A stretch of DNA of 32,015 nt, from contig CAKREL010000016.1 of the NCBI GenBank assembly GCA_934317205.1, forward strand, positions 1 through 32,015, written 5' to 3'. Below the pieces are notes generated by a model. That model was not told where the DNA came from and searched no databases. It saw only the letters and a program-made list of their open reading frames with translations. Origin of the DNA: an uncultured Eubacterium sp. GTDB taxonomy: Bacteria; Bacillota; Clostridia; Lachnospirales; Lachnospiraceae. Position numbers and translations under genes: made by a program. Below, piece by piece: positions 24,383 to 31,948 of the stretch. The first letter of the stretch is position 1; the number at the start of each line of letters is the position of its first letter.

Positions 24383-25186
24383 TTATTGTGCCTTGCTATA
24401 TACCCACAAATTTTTCATCTGTGACGTAATTTCTTCCAGATTCCAGCTTTTATCACTGTTTTTACGACTGTTCGGATCATTTATCGTAACATCTCCATTA
24501 GATGTCACCCCAGTCAGCACGATAAAATGTCCGGTTGTGGTAAAATCGCCCGGTCCCATAATGCAAATGATTGGATGACCGTCCCTCAGTTTGCTGCGTA
24601 TCGTATCCGCATCCAATCCCAGTTCATTTGCATATAGACCAAGATTATCGGCAAGTCCTGTCATCATATCCCAAGAAGAACCGCTGCCATTGACATAGTA
24701 GCCATCCGCCTGCGCTATTTTTGCTACCGCGTAAGGATTCATGTTCAAATTTCCGGTCAATCCTACGCAGACCATAGAAAGTGCGGTCGGTCCGCAACCG
24801 GTCACTGCCAGGAAATCATCGCCATAGGTTTTATAGCCCCAACGCTCGTCCCACTGAATAAAAAGCGGTATTTTTCCATCCGTCATATCTCCGGAAATAT
24901 CAATATTTTCATCGCTCCCGTCATCATTTATATGTTTTTTATAATCCAGAACAAATTCTCTTGCCTCAGGATTTTTCTCATACAAACGAATCAAACTGTC
25001 CGGATAACCTTCCGCCTGAAGTTCTGAGCTAGAAACCACACCGAAGGATGCCCTGACACGATCAATCATTCCGTTTTTTCCACATACTACAACTGCCAGG
25101 ATCACCAGAACAATTGCCAGAAACGTTTTTCTTCTTCTGGCTCTGCGCCGTCTCTTTTCCTGTTTTATGTTCATCCTTTTTTTCAT
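24383..25186 (-). CDS. Membrane-anchored C39-like cysteine peptidase
   Basis: 267 residues. A very basic N terminus (KRRRRARRRK) is followed by one membrane helix (TFLAIVLVILAVVVCG, 21-36), giving an extracytoplasmic enzyme. The C39_2-type papain-like domain (residues about 105-265) has catalytic C131 in TGCGPTALSM, H220 in TGHFIVLTG and D237 in NDPNS. No lanthipeptide or exporter genes are nearby, so a wall- or peptide-processing role is more likely than bacteriocin maturation. The dyad GATGTAT/ATACATC lies 23 nt upstream. Confidence 0.88.
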   Translation of the reverse strand: MKKRMNIKQEKRRRRARRRKTFLAIVLVILAVVVCGKNGMIDRVRASFGVVSSSELQAEGYPDSLIRLYEKNPEAREFVLDYKKHINDDGSDENIDISGDMTDGKIPLFIQWDERWGYKTYGDDFLAVTGCGPTALSMVCVGLTGNLNMNPYAVAKIAQADGYYVNGSGSSWDMMTGLADNLGLYANELGLDADTIRSKLRDGHPIICIMGPGDFTTTGHFIVLTGVTSNGDVTINDPNSRKNSDKSWNLEEITSQMKNLWVYSKAQ

Positions 25187-25208
25187 ATTTCATCTATCTC
25201 CCTATGTC

Positions 25209-25239
25209 GATGTATACAAAGTTACCCTGTGCATACATC
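25209..25239. promoter_or_regulatory. Dyad between the divergent peptidase and hypothetical genes
   Basis: GATGTAT (25209-25215) and ATACATC (25233-25239) form a 7-bp inverted repeat, extended by CA/TG inside. It lies just upstream of the peptidase start and could be an operator or leader hairpin. Confidence 0.35.
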
Positions 25240-25373
25240 TTCTTTGTGTCTTACTGTGTTGTATTTTCTCTCTTCTTTAGTAAAACACATCTATATTAGA
25301 GATATTTTTATATAATCTGTCCAAAAGCTTACGATTTTCTTACAAAAATCTTATTTCCAGCTTATCTGCTCCC

Positions 25374-25402
25374 TTGCACATTTTCCCTGCAGAAGCTAAA
25401 AT
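25374..25402 (+). promoter_or_regulatory. Probable promoter of the hypothetical gene
   Basis: TTGCAC (25374-25379), 17-bp spacer, TAAAAT (25397-25402). The -35 is weak and the -10 matches 5 of 6. The start is about 30 nt before the ATG at 25432, which has AAAGGA 8 nt upstream. Confidence 0.55.
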
Positions 25403-25431
25403 AAGAGTAGTTTTTTGAAAGGACGATTCTC

Positions 25432-25701
25432 ATGATTGCAAGAAAAGATATTTTTAATATTAACTTCTATAAAAAAGAACGCTTTCATGGCAGCTACAAG
25501 AGCATGCATTACCGTATTGAAAAATATGCACCGGAAGAAGGAGACACCGTACTGCGGGTGACCGTGTGGCCGGGACCATATAATTTTGATACCACACCAG
25601 ATGAACAGAAAACCTCCGTCAGCTATCCATTTACTAATGATGGGCTGACAGAGGTCTGCGATTATTTAAATAATTTTTATACGGAACACTTTTGCAACTA
25701 A
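25432..25701 (+). CDS. Small hypothetical protein, cytoplasmic
   Basis: 89 residues, soluble, no signal or membrane segment. It begins MIARKDIFNINFYKKERFHG and contains an aromatic-rich beta-like stretch (MHYRIEKYAPEEGDTVLRVT, then VWPGPYNFD) and a C-terminal helix (DYLNNFYTEHF). I do not recognise a characterised family. It has its own promoter and a good ribosome site on the plus strand, so it is a real gene. No operon partner: downstream is 840 bp of structured non-coding DNA. Confidence 0.75.
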   Translation: MIARKDIFNINFYKKERFHGSYKSMHYRIEKYAPEEGDTVLRVTVWPGPYNFDTTPDEQKTSVSYPFTNDGLTEVCDYLNNFYTEHFCN

Positions 25702-25760
25702 AACAATTCTTCTTTAGGGTGGTTTGGAACAAGCAGAAACGAAGAAATTTGGCTATTTGC

Positions 25761-25936
25761 GCCACCCTTGACAATATACAAAAGAACTGCTATACGTCGA
25801 TTACCGACGGCGAGAAACTCAAAAACAGTTTCATTTTTCCGTCGCTGACAACAGTGTAGCAGTTCTTTTTATATATGGTCAAGGGAACCGCGTTGCGGTG
25901 GCTTTTGTCTTACCTCTGGCTCAAAATCTAAAAACA
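25761..25936 (-). repeat. Family C structured repeat, copy 1, nested in a terminator hairpin
   Basis: The outer stem CCCTTGAC...AAAAGAACTGCTA (25765-25793) pairs with TAGCAGTTCTTTT...GTCAAGGG (25857-25885), with T-runs on both strands. The inner domain (25798-25849) contains CGACGG/CCGTCG with GAAACT/AGTTTC at its tip. An arm with the core GGCTCAAAATCTAA follows (25916-25936). The same blocks occur inverted at 26018-26200. It lies 60 nt after the hypothetical gene and can serve as its terminator. Confidence 0.8.
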
Positions 25937-26017
25937 GTTTAAAAACCCGTATTGTAGATATTTATAATTGATTTACGTTTATCCATAGTTGCTTATTGTG
26001 GTGGTGAAGCCACTATA

Positions 26018-26200
26018 TGTTCTTAGATTCTGAGCCTGAGGAAATATTTCAGCTACCGCGCAGCGGCATGCCCTTGAAAGATAAAAAAAGAACGGTTACG
26101 CTATTGTCAGCGACGGAGAAAATCTACATGTTCTTGAGTTCTTCGCCGTCGGTAACAAAGGGAAAACCGTTCTTTTTTATTCTGTCAATGGTAGCGTACG
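26018..26200 (+). repeat. Family C structured repeat, copy 2 (inverted)
   Basis: The arm TTAGATTCTGAGCC (26022-26035) is the inverse of the copy 1 arm. The stem AAAAAAGAACGGTT (26084-26097) pairs with AACCGTTCTTTTTT (26165-26178), a bidirectional terminator shape. The inner domain GTCAGCGACGG...TCGCCGTCGGTAA (26106-26155) matches copy 1. Stem bases differ (CTGC/GCAG against CGGT/ACCG) yet pair, while the inner domain is conserved. An indel between copies breaks any shared reading frame, so it is not coding. Confidence 0.8.
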
Positions 26201-26316
26201 TTTCTCAACTTTTAAATTCGCTTCATTTTTCAATATGTAAATCTGCGCATGTAACACAACAGTTATTTTGCCATTAGCTTATATGCATGCGTGTCACGCA
26301 GTGCCACGGCGTAGAT

Positions 26317-26521
26317 AAAAGAAGCTGGAAGCAAAACTCCAAGGCAAGGCGGTAGACTGATTTTCGTTATCGGAGCGAGCATAGCCCGACCGCGGGAGTG
26401 TGTCTGAGCCAACAGCTGTTTTTGCTGTTGGTGAGTTCGCGGGAGCGGTCGGAGATAGGCGGCGCAGCGCAGATAGAAAATCATTCGTGCCGGCATTGGA
26501 GTTTTCTTCCATCTTCTTTTT
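26317..26521 (+). repeat. Family A structured repeat, copy 3, nested in a terminator hairpin
   Basis: The outer stem AAAAGAAG-CT-GGAAG-C-AAAACTCCAA (26317-26342) pairs with TTGGAGTTTT-CTTCC-AT-CTTCTTTTT (26497-26521), with T-runs on either strand. Inside are GATTTTC/GAAAATC, GAGCGAGCATAGC, CCGACCGC/GCGGTCGG, GGGAGTGTGTCTGAG, CCAACAGC/GCTGTTGG, TGAGTTCGCGGGAG and GGCGCAGCGCAGATAG. It begins 20 nt after the YhgE-like gene stop on the opposite strand and so can end that operon. Confidence 0.82.
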
Positions 26522-26540
26522 AAACTACCCTAAACAAGAA

Positions 26541-28805
26541 TTATTTTTCAATAGCTTCCGTCCGAATAACAAATTTCACACTTCCACTCATATCCTCTTT
26601 CAATCCGGAAAATGTATGATAATTCTTTCCGGCCTCCAGTACCAGATCCACGCGATCCAGGAATTCTTCCACATCGCCATGATATGCCTCACTCAGTTTC
26701 TGAATACCGTCCTCATCAAACTGGATCATTCCATCACTGAGTGTTTTTGCACCATCATTCAATTTTGCAGCACCATCATTTAATGTTTTGCTGTTGGAAT
26801 CTAAAGCAGCAATACCGGCATTCAATTCGCTGCCTTTGCTGTTTAATGTATTCACACCGGATTTCAATGTTGCACTGTTGTTATTTAGTGTCAATGCTCC
26901 ATTGTTTAATGTCTGAATTCCTTTCATCAGCTCTGGAACGCTATTACTTAAAGTCTGCATACCGACAGCTAACGGCTGAATACCCTCACTGTACAGTTTC
27001 TGCACGCCGGCACTCAATGTCTGTGCACCGGCTACAAGACCACCATTTTCAATCTGGGATGCAATGGCTGATTTCGTGGAGGCAATTCCATTCTTTGCAC
27101 CTTCCACAGCGCCCTGTTTTGCAGCTTCTGCCGCCATTTTGCCAATCTGGGAGGATGTACCATCAGCTATTCCGCTGATCAGCTGGCTTGATACATTGGA
27201 TACCGAAGATGCTGAAGCTGCCGTCATCTGAGAAGCAAATGCAGCTGCATCATTCTCAAGTGAGCCTAATTTTCCAGCAGCCTCATATGCTACATAATTT
27301 AATTGCTTATATGCTGCCACATATGCACCATACATTGCCTGGCTGACGCCATTTTCTACCTTTGTCTGAAGTTCATCACTTCCTGTTAAAGCTGCTTTAT
27401 ACTGACCGGCCGCCTGCTGTGTGATACCCTGATAGGTCTCGCCATCTTTTGCAAATATCTGATTTACCGATGCTTCTGCCTGTGCAGCCTCATCAGCTGT
27501 CACTCCTGCATTTAATGCTGCATCCAGCTGCTCAATTCCTGCGGAAAGCTTCTTTGCACCGCTGACAATACCATTATCGCCTTCAAAATAGGTCTGCACC
27601 TGCAATGCACCGCCTACCAGTTGCGCAATACCGTCTTTGAGATCTCCGGATTTATCTTCCAGCTGTTTTGTGCCGCCAGCCACCTGTGCTACACCGTCAG
27701 TATAGGCATCCACACCGGATTTCACCTGTGCCACACCATCAGTATAAGCATTGATACCGCCCTTTAATGTGGAAACACCTGCCGTATAAGCTTTAATCCC
27801 GTCAAGCAACGTACCGGTTCCGTCAGAAAGTTCCTTGCAGCCGTCTACCAGCTGTCCGGAAGCATCACTGAGAGAATCGATTGCATCTTCAATACCGGAC
27901 AGATCAATATCCTGATCTACATTTAGCTCCTGTAAAATATCACTCATTACAAAAGTCATTGTCATATCCAGAGAAAAATCTTTGACATCTGCTGTCACTT
28001 CCACATAATCCGGAATATTGACATCTTCCAGATCCTTGCTGTCCAGATCCAGACTCTCTGATAATCCCGGAAATGCAAATCCAACAACCACCTGATTATT
28101 TCCATCACTGACCACTTTTCCATTTGTCACTTCCACATTTGTGAAATCTTTATTCAGCATCATACCTGTTATAGCAGCAAACGGTACATAGACACCATCT
28201 TCTGTTTTTTCTTTGTTGGTATAATCCATTCGGATTGTCACTTTTCCGCTCTTTCCAGCCAGGTCTTCCGGTGCGATCTCCTCGCCATCCAGATAGTAAG
28301 TCATTTTCATATCAATCGGAAGTTCTTTATCGGTTTTTCCCTGATAATAAATGTCATTTCCATCTGCCTGCCAGGTCAGTTTCCCGTCGGTTCCCTGTGT
28401 AAAAGTCTCATCTCCTTTTACATTTTCGATATCTCTCAGGTCACTGACATCCTCAATCGTATCTGCTCCATCGAAATTTTTCAGCCAGTCACTTACAATA
28501 ACCTTATTCGGTGTTCCATCTGGAGCAGCCACTACGTACACAGTCTCTTCTTTTTTCACAGTATCATCAGACTGCGCATTTGTCTGCGTTTTCAGCACCT
28601 GCTTTAAAATGTTCTCTGTATCTTCTATATTTTTATCTGTATCAGCCTCTGCTTCTTTCGTCGTTTCCTGTGCAGTATTTGCCTTTTGCCCATAGACATG
28701 ATAAGCACCCACACTACCTGTCACAAGGACTGCAGCCAGCACGCAGGCCCCGGTACGAATTGCTTTCTTTGATTTAAGAAACTGTTTTACTCTTGAAAAT
28801 TTCAT
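26541..28805 (-). CDS. YhgE-like secreted/membrane-anchored repeat protein, partner of the MMPL exporter
   Basis: About 754 residues from ATG 28805 (GGAG 10 nt upstream); an extension to 28853 lies in the MMPL gene. One N-terminal membrane helix (CVLAAVLVTGSVGAYHVYG) is followed by an acidic linker, a beta-rich domain (residues about 80-290) and then a long helical region with the 7/11-residue pattern LxxGxxxLxxG (for example TLLDGIKAYTAGVSTLKGGI, ALTLNNNSATLKSGVNTLNS). This coiled pattern is typical of YhgE/Pip and MMPL-associated proteins. No C-terminal membrane cluster, unlike full YhgE. It overlaps the MMPL gene by 32 bp, indicating joint production. It probably forms the extracytoplasmic part of the export complex. 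Confidence 0.8.
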   Translation of the reverse strand: MKFSRVKQFLKSKKAIRTGACVLAAVLVTGSVGAYHVYGQKANTAQETTKEAEADTDKNIEDTENILKQVLKTQTNAQSDDTVKKEETVYVVAAPDGTPNKVIVSDWLKNFDGADTIEDVSDLRDIENVKGDETFTQGTDGKLTWQADGNDIYYQGKTDKELPIDMKMTYYLDGEEIAPEDLAGKSGKVTIRMDYTNKEKTEDGVYVPFAAITGMMLNKDFTNVEVTNGKVVSDGNNQVVVGFAFPGLSESLDLDSKDLEDVNIPDYVEVTADVKDFSLDMTMTFVMSDILQELNVDQDIDLSGIEDAIDSLSDASGQLVDGCKELSDGTGTLLDGIKAYTAGVSTLKGGINAYTDGVAQVKSGVDAYTDGVAQVAGGTKQLEDKSGDLKDGIAQLVGGALQVQTYFEGDNGIVSGAKKLSAGIEQLDAALNAGVTADEAAQAEASVNQIFAKDGETYQGITQQAAGQYKAALTGSDELQTKVENGVSQAMYGAYVAAYKQLNYVAYEAAGKLGSLENDAAAFASQMTAASASSVSNVSSQLISGIADGTSSQIGKMAAEAAKQGAVEGAKNGIASTKSAIASQIENGGLVAGAQTLSAGVQKLYSEGIQPLAVGMQTLSNSVPELMKGIQTLNNGALTLNNNSATLKSGVNTLNSKGSELNAGIAALDSNSKTLNDGAAKLNDGAKTLSDGMIQFDEDGIQKLSEAYHGDVEEFLDRVDLVLEAGKNYHTFSGLKEDMSGSVKFVIRTEAIEK

Positions 28806-30888
28806 TTGCTTTTCTCTCCTTCTTCTTTGCTCCAAAACCTGCACTTGTTGCACATATCACTTTATCAAATACCATATACATGGCCGGCAGCACAAAAATC
28901 ACGACTACCATACTGATCAGAGCACCACGCGCCATCAGAATACACAGCGAACTGATCATATCGATATTGGAATATACACCTACGCCAAACGTAGATGCAA
29001 AAAAACTCAATGCACTGACTACGATGGATTGCGCAGAACCAGCCACCGCCTGCATAACTGCTGCCTTTTTCTCCATACCTGCTGCCCGGGCACTCTTGTA
29101 ATTATTTGTCATTAAAATAGCATAATCGACGGTTGCTCCCAACTGGATTGTTCCGATTACAATCGATGCAATAAATGGAATCGATGTGTGTGTGTAGAAC
29201 GGAATCGACATATTTACAAAAATTGCGAACTCAATAACCGCCACAAGGATGATTGGCAATACAAGCGAACGGAACACCAGTGCGATAATGACAAAAATTG
29301 CTACAATGGAAATTGCACTGACAACTTTAAAATCTGTATCTGTTATTGTGATCAGATCTTTTGTACATGGTGCTTCACCTATCAACATCCCGTTAGCATC
29401 ATAATCTGCCACGATATTGTTGATTTCATCAATCTGTGTATTTACTTCATCAGAAGCTGTCTTATACTCCGAGCTGATCAGGATCATCTGATATTTGTCA
29501 TCTTCAATGATCTCACGAATAGATTGTGGAATCATATCTTTCGGGACAGATGGGCCAATGAGGCTGTCAATTCCGATAGCTGCCTTTACACCATCCACAC
29601 CATCTATTCGTTCCAGCATAGCTTCCGCATCTTTTGCCTTCATATGACTGTCTGCCAGCAAAATATGTGTGGAATTCATATCAAATTCTTCATCCAGTTT
29701 CTGGTTTGCCATAAAACTTTGCAGATCCTCTGGCAACGTACCTGCCAGATCATAATAAACTTCTGCATTTTTCTGTCCGTATATTGCCGGAACTAAAAGT
29801 ACAGCAAAGATTAACAGAAAAATTGGAAAACGCTTTGTCACAAACCCGGATAATTTTCCGATATCCGGCAGCACAGCTTTGTGTCTTGTTTTCTCCAACG
29901 GTTTATCAAAAATCAAGATCATGGACGGCAGAATTGTGACACAGCCGATAACGCCGAATACAACACCTTTTGCCATAACGATTCCAAGATCCATACCAAG
30001 TGTAAAGCTCATAAAACAAAGGGCTATAAAGCCAGCTATCGTAGTGATGGAACTTCCCACAACGGAAGTAATTGTCTGGGATATGGCATGTGCCATGGCA
30101 TTTTTATGATCGTCTGCAAATATTTTTTTCTGATTTTCGTAACTGTGCCACAGGAAAATAGAATAATCCATCGTCACACCAAGCTGCAGCACTGCACTCA
30201 GCGCCTTGGTAACATAGGAAATCTCTCCCATAAACACGTTTGTTCCAAGGTTATATATAATTGCCATACCAATGCTCAGCAGAAAGAAAATCGGAATCAA
30301 AAACGAATCCATTGTCAGTGACAATACCACCAGAGATAAAATAACTGCCAGAAGCACATAAACCGGAACTTCCTTGTCTGACAGATCTCTGATATCTGTA
30401 ACCACAGCAGACATACCACTTAAGAAACACTGTTCATTGGAAATAGCGCGGATCTGCTCCACTGCTTCCATCGTCTCATCTGCCGACATTGTAGTGTCAT
30501 ACATAATGAACATCAGTGTACCTTCGTCGCTCAAAAATACTTTTTGCATTTTCTCCGGCAACATCTCCGTTGGAATACTGATATCCGCCACACTGTCATA
30601 CCAAAGCACTGTCTTGACATGGTCTACATGTTCAATTTTCTCTTTCAGAGCACTGACATCTTTATTCGACATGCCATCCACTACAAAAGTGGAAAATGCT
30701 CCCGTTCCAAATTCATCTACCAGAATATCCTGGCCTTTCATTGTCTCGATATCTTTCGGTAAATAGGAAAGAATATCATAATTCACTCGCGTGTGCAGAT
30801 AGCCAAATACCGACGGGATCAACAACAAAATGGCTGCAATAAATATGATGATCCGCGACTTGACTACGCCTTTTCCAAATTTCAGCAT
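28774..30888 (-). CDS. MMPL/RND-family exporter
   Basis: 704 residues with two internally repeated halves. Each half has one helix, an extracytoplasmic loop domain, then five helices, giving about 12 membrane segments. Hallmarks: LQLGVTMDYSIFLWHSYEN in the first half and IQLGATVDYAILMTNNYK in the second, the paired GxxxDY motifs that carry protons in MMPL/RND transporters. Likely substrates are lipids, peptides or drugs; not identifiable. It is the first gene after the TetR gene. The operon layout TetR-MMPL-YhgE-like suggests an inducible efflux or envelope export system. Confidence 0.9.
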   Translation of the reverse strand: MLKFGKGVVKSRIIIFIAAILLLIPSVFGYLHTRVNYDILSYLPKDIETMKGQDILVDEFGTGAFSTFVVDGMSNKDVSALKEKIEHVDHVKTVLWYDSVADISIPTEMLPEKMQKVFLSDEGTLMFIMYDTTMSADETMEAVEQIRAISNEQCFLSGMSAVVTDIRDLSDKEVPVYVLLAVILSLVVLSLTMDSFLIPIFFLLSIGMAIIYNLGTNVFMGEISYVTKALSAVLQLGVTMDYSIFLWHSYENQKKIFADDHKNAMAHAISQTITSVVGSSITTIAGFIALCFMSFTLGMDLGIVMAKGVVFGVIGCVTILPSMILIFDKPLEKTRHKAVLPDIGKLSGFVTKRFPIFLLIFAVLLVPAIYGQKNAEVYYDLAGTLPEDLQSFMANQKLDEEFDMNSTHILLADSHMKAKDAEAMLERIDGVDGVKAAIGIDSLIGPSVPKDMIPQSIREIIEDDKYQMILISSEYKTASDEVNTQIDEINNIVADYDANGMLIGEAPCTKDLITITDTDFKVVSAISIVAIFVIIALVFRSLVLPIILVAVIEFAIFVNMSIPFYTHTSIPFIASIVIGTIQLGATVDYAILMTNNYKSARAAGMEKKAAVMQAVAGSAQSIVVSALSFFASTFGVGVYSNIDMISSLCILMARGALISMVVVIFVLPAMYMVFDKVICATSAGFGAKKKERKANEIFKSKTVS

Positions 30889-30973
30889 CTTTTCTCATCT
30901 CTTTCTATTCAATATTTTACAATTTGGTCAACGCCCCATAAAAGGGCGGCTGTTCGTTGTAATAGAATAGAAA

Positions 30974-31005
30974 AAAAGATTGGATAATAGAATATCCAAT
31001 CTTTT
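30974..31005. terminator. Bidirectional terminator between tetR and the MMPL gene
   Basis: AAAAGATTGGATA (30974-30986) pairs perfectly with TATCCAATCTTTT (30993-31005) around a 6-nt loop, with A/T runs on both sides. It lies between the predicted promoter/operator at 31045-31120 and the MMPL start, so it either ends tetR transcripts or attenuates the exporter operon. Confidence 0.85.
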
Positions 31006-31044
31006 TTAAATGTCTTTATATCATATTCTTTTTATTCTTAATGT

Positions 31045-31063
31045 AAATGTATCATATACATTT
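31045..31063. promoter_or_regulatory. Candidate TetR operator
   Basis: AAATGTAT-CAT-ATACATTT is a perfect 8-3-8 palindrome, the size expected for a TetR-family dimer site. It lies between tetR and the exporter genes, 31 bp after the -10 proposed at 31091-31096. Confidence 0.6.
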
Positions 31064-31090
31064 CTGCCCTTTTGTATATGCTTCAGAAAC

Positions 31091-31120
31091 ATTTTAACAA
31101 TATGTGTCAGATCAAATCAA
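31091..31120 (-). promoter_or_regulatory. Possible promoter of the exporter operon
   Basis: On minus TTGATT (31120-31115), 18-bp spacer, TAAAAT (31096-31091). The palindrome at 31045-31063 would then be just downstream of the start. Other AT-rich hexamers nearby make the choice uncertain. Confidence 0.4.
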
Positions 31121-31186
31121 ATGCACCTAAGACCTGGTATGTGATTCTGGTCAGAGTAAACTGACATATTCTTCTCAGCATCTCAG

Positions 31187-31753
31187 CTAAATATCTGCCA
31201 GAACATCTGCCAGCGATCGTGTGATCATAAACCCATATACCTCGACCAGTTCTTCCGGTGAAATCTCCATCCCGCTCTCAATCCATGTCATCATAATATA
31301 TGTCATGGTCTGAGAATAATATGCTGCAATCCGCTCCGGCGTCAGCCACTGATTCTTCGGCACTCTGCCCTTCATCTTCTCTTCTATCATACCAGTCAGA
31401 AGCGAACGGATTCCAATCTCTGCCATCTCCCGAAAAGAATTCTGACCTTCCATCCGTCCCACACACATATAGAAGTCCTTTTCCTTCTGCATCTTAGAAA
31501 AAATAATCTGCATGGCTTCGTTGATCATTCCATTTTCTACCAATGGCTGGATAGGGAGCAAAATATCCTGCACCAGAATCCATTCCAACAATCCATACTT
31601 ATCGCTGAAATGGTGATAAAATGTGGGACGGATGACACCTGCCCCATCTGTAATCTGCTTAATCGTAATCTTTTCTACTGGTTGCTCACAGGCGAGTTTC
31701 TTAAAACTCTGTGCCAATGCAGCATCTACCGAAACTTTCTGTCCGTCATTCAT
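31187..31753 (-). CDS. TetR/AcrR-family regulator of the MMPL operon
   Basis: 188 residues from ATG 31753, chosen because GGGGGA is 6 nt upstream; the frame extends to 31774 without a ribosome site. The N-terminal HTH is ITIKQITDGAGVIRPTFYHHFSDKYGL, the typical TetR recognition helix ending TFYHHF. The C-terminal ligand-binding domain resembles the TetR_C_7/DhaS group (YYSQTMTYIMMTWIESG). It probably represses the adjacent exporter genes through the 31045 palindrome. Upstream is a terminator-like element with 12-bp inverted ends. Confidence 0.9.
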   Translation of the reverse strand: MNDGQKVSVDAALAQSFKKLACEQPVEKITIKQITDGAGVIRPTFYHHFSDKYGLLEWILVQDILLPIQPLVENGMINEAMQIIFSKMQKEKDFYMCVGRMEGQNSFREMAEIGIRSLLTGMIEEKMKGRVPKNQWLTPERIAAYYSQTMTYIMMTWIESGMEISPEELVEVYGFMITRSLADVLADI

Positions 31754-31777
31754 GTTGAATCCCCCATAAAACAAAAA

Positions 31778-31938
31778 TACAGTTCACTCGCGCCATTCGC
31801 AAAGCGCCCAGTCGGGCTTCCCCGTAACTACGCTGCTACCTTTGCTCATAAAAAGGCGCTCCCTTCATCATTATGCATCCAGGTAATTCCTCATGCCAGC
31901 ATGATCATTCCCTGGATACATATGATGAGTGAACTGTA
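31778..31938 (-). terminator. 161-bp structured element with 12-bp inverted ends, between tRNA-Gly and tetR
   Basis: TACAGTTCACTC (31778-31789) and GAGTGAACTGTA (31927-31938) are perfect inverses. On minus the closing strand runs into TTTTTGTTTT, the form of an intrinsic terminator 24 nt before the tetR ATG. Inside, ATGTATCCAGG pairs with CCTGGATGCAT, AGCGCC with GGCGCT, GCCC with GGGC, and GCGC-CATTCGCAAA-GCGC keeps the family B loop. TGCTCAT and GCTAC from family B are also kept in order. TTGCGA and TATTTT at 17 bp could form a tetR promoter at its end. Confidence 0.65.
31784..31849 (-). CDS. Possible 21-residue peptide inside the element upstream of tetR
   Basis: ATG 31849 has AAGGGAG 9 nt upstream and reads MSKGSSVVTGKPDWALCEW plus RE before TGA. 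It overlaps by four bases the end of a 10-codon ORF. In family B copies the corresponding ATG AGC AAG is followed at once by a stop, so coding is not a family-wide feature. It could be a leader peptide, or chance. Confidence 0.25.
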   Translation of the reverse strand: MSKGSSVVTGKPDWALCEWRE

Positions 31939-31948
31939 AAACAAAAAA

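Noticed and set aside
26017..26277. 86-codon plus-strand ORF
   Set aside because: It runs through family C copy 2; the homologous copy has an indel and stops in this frame, and there is no ribosome site.
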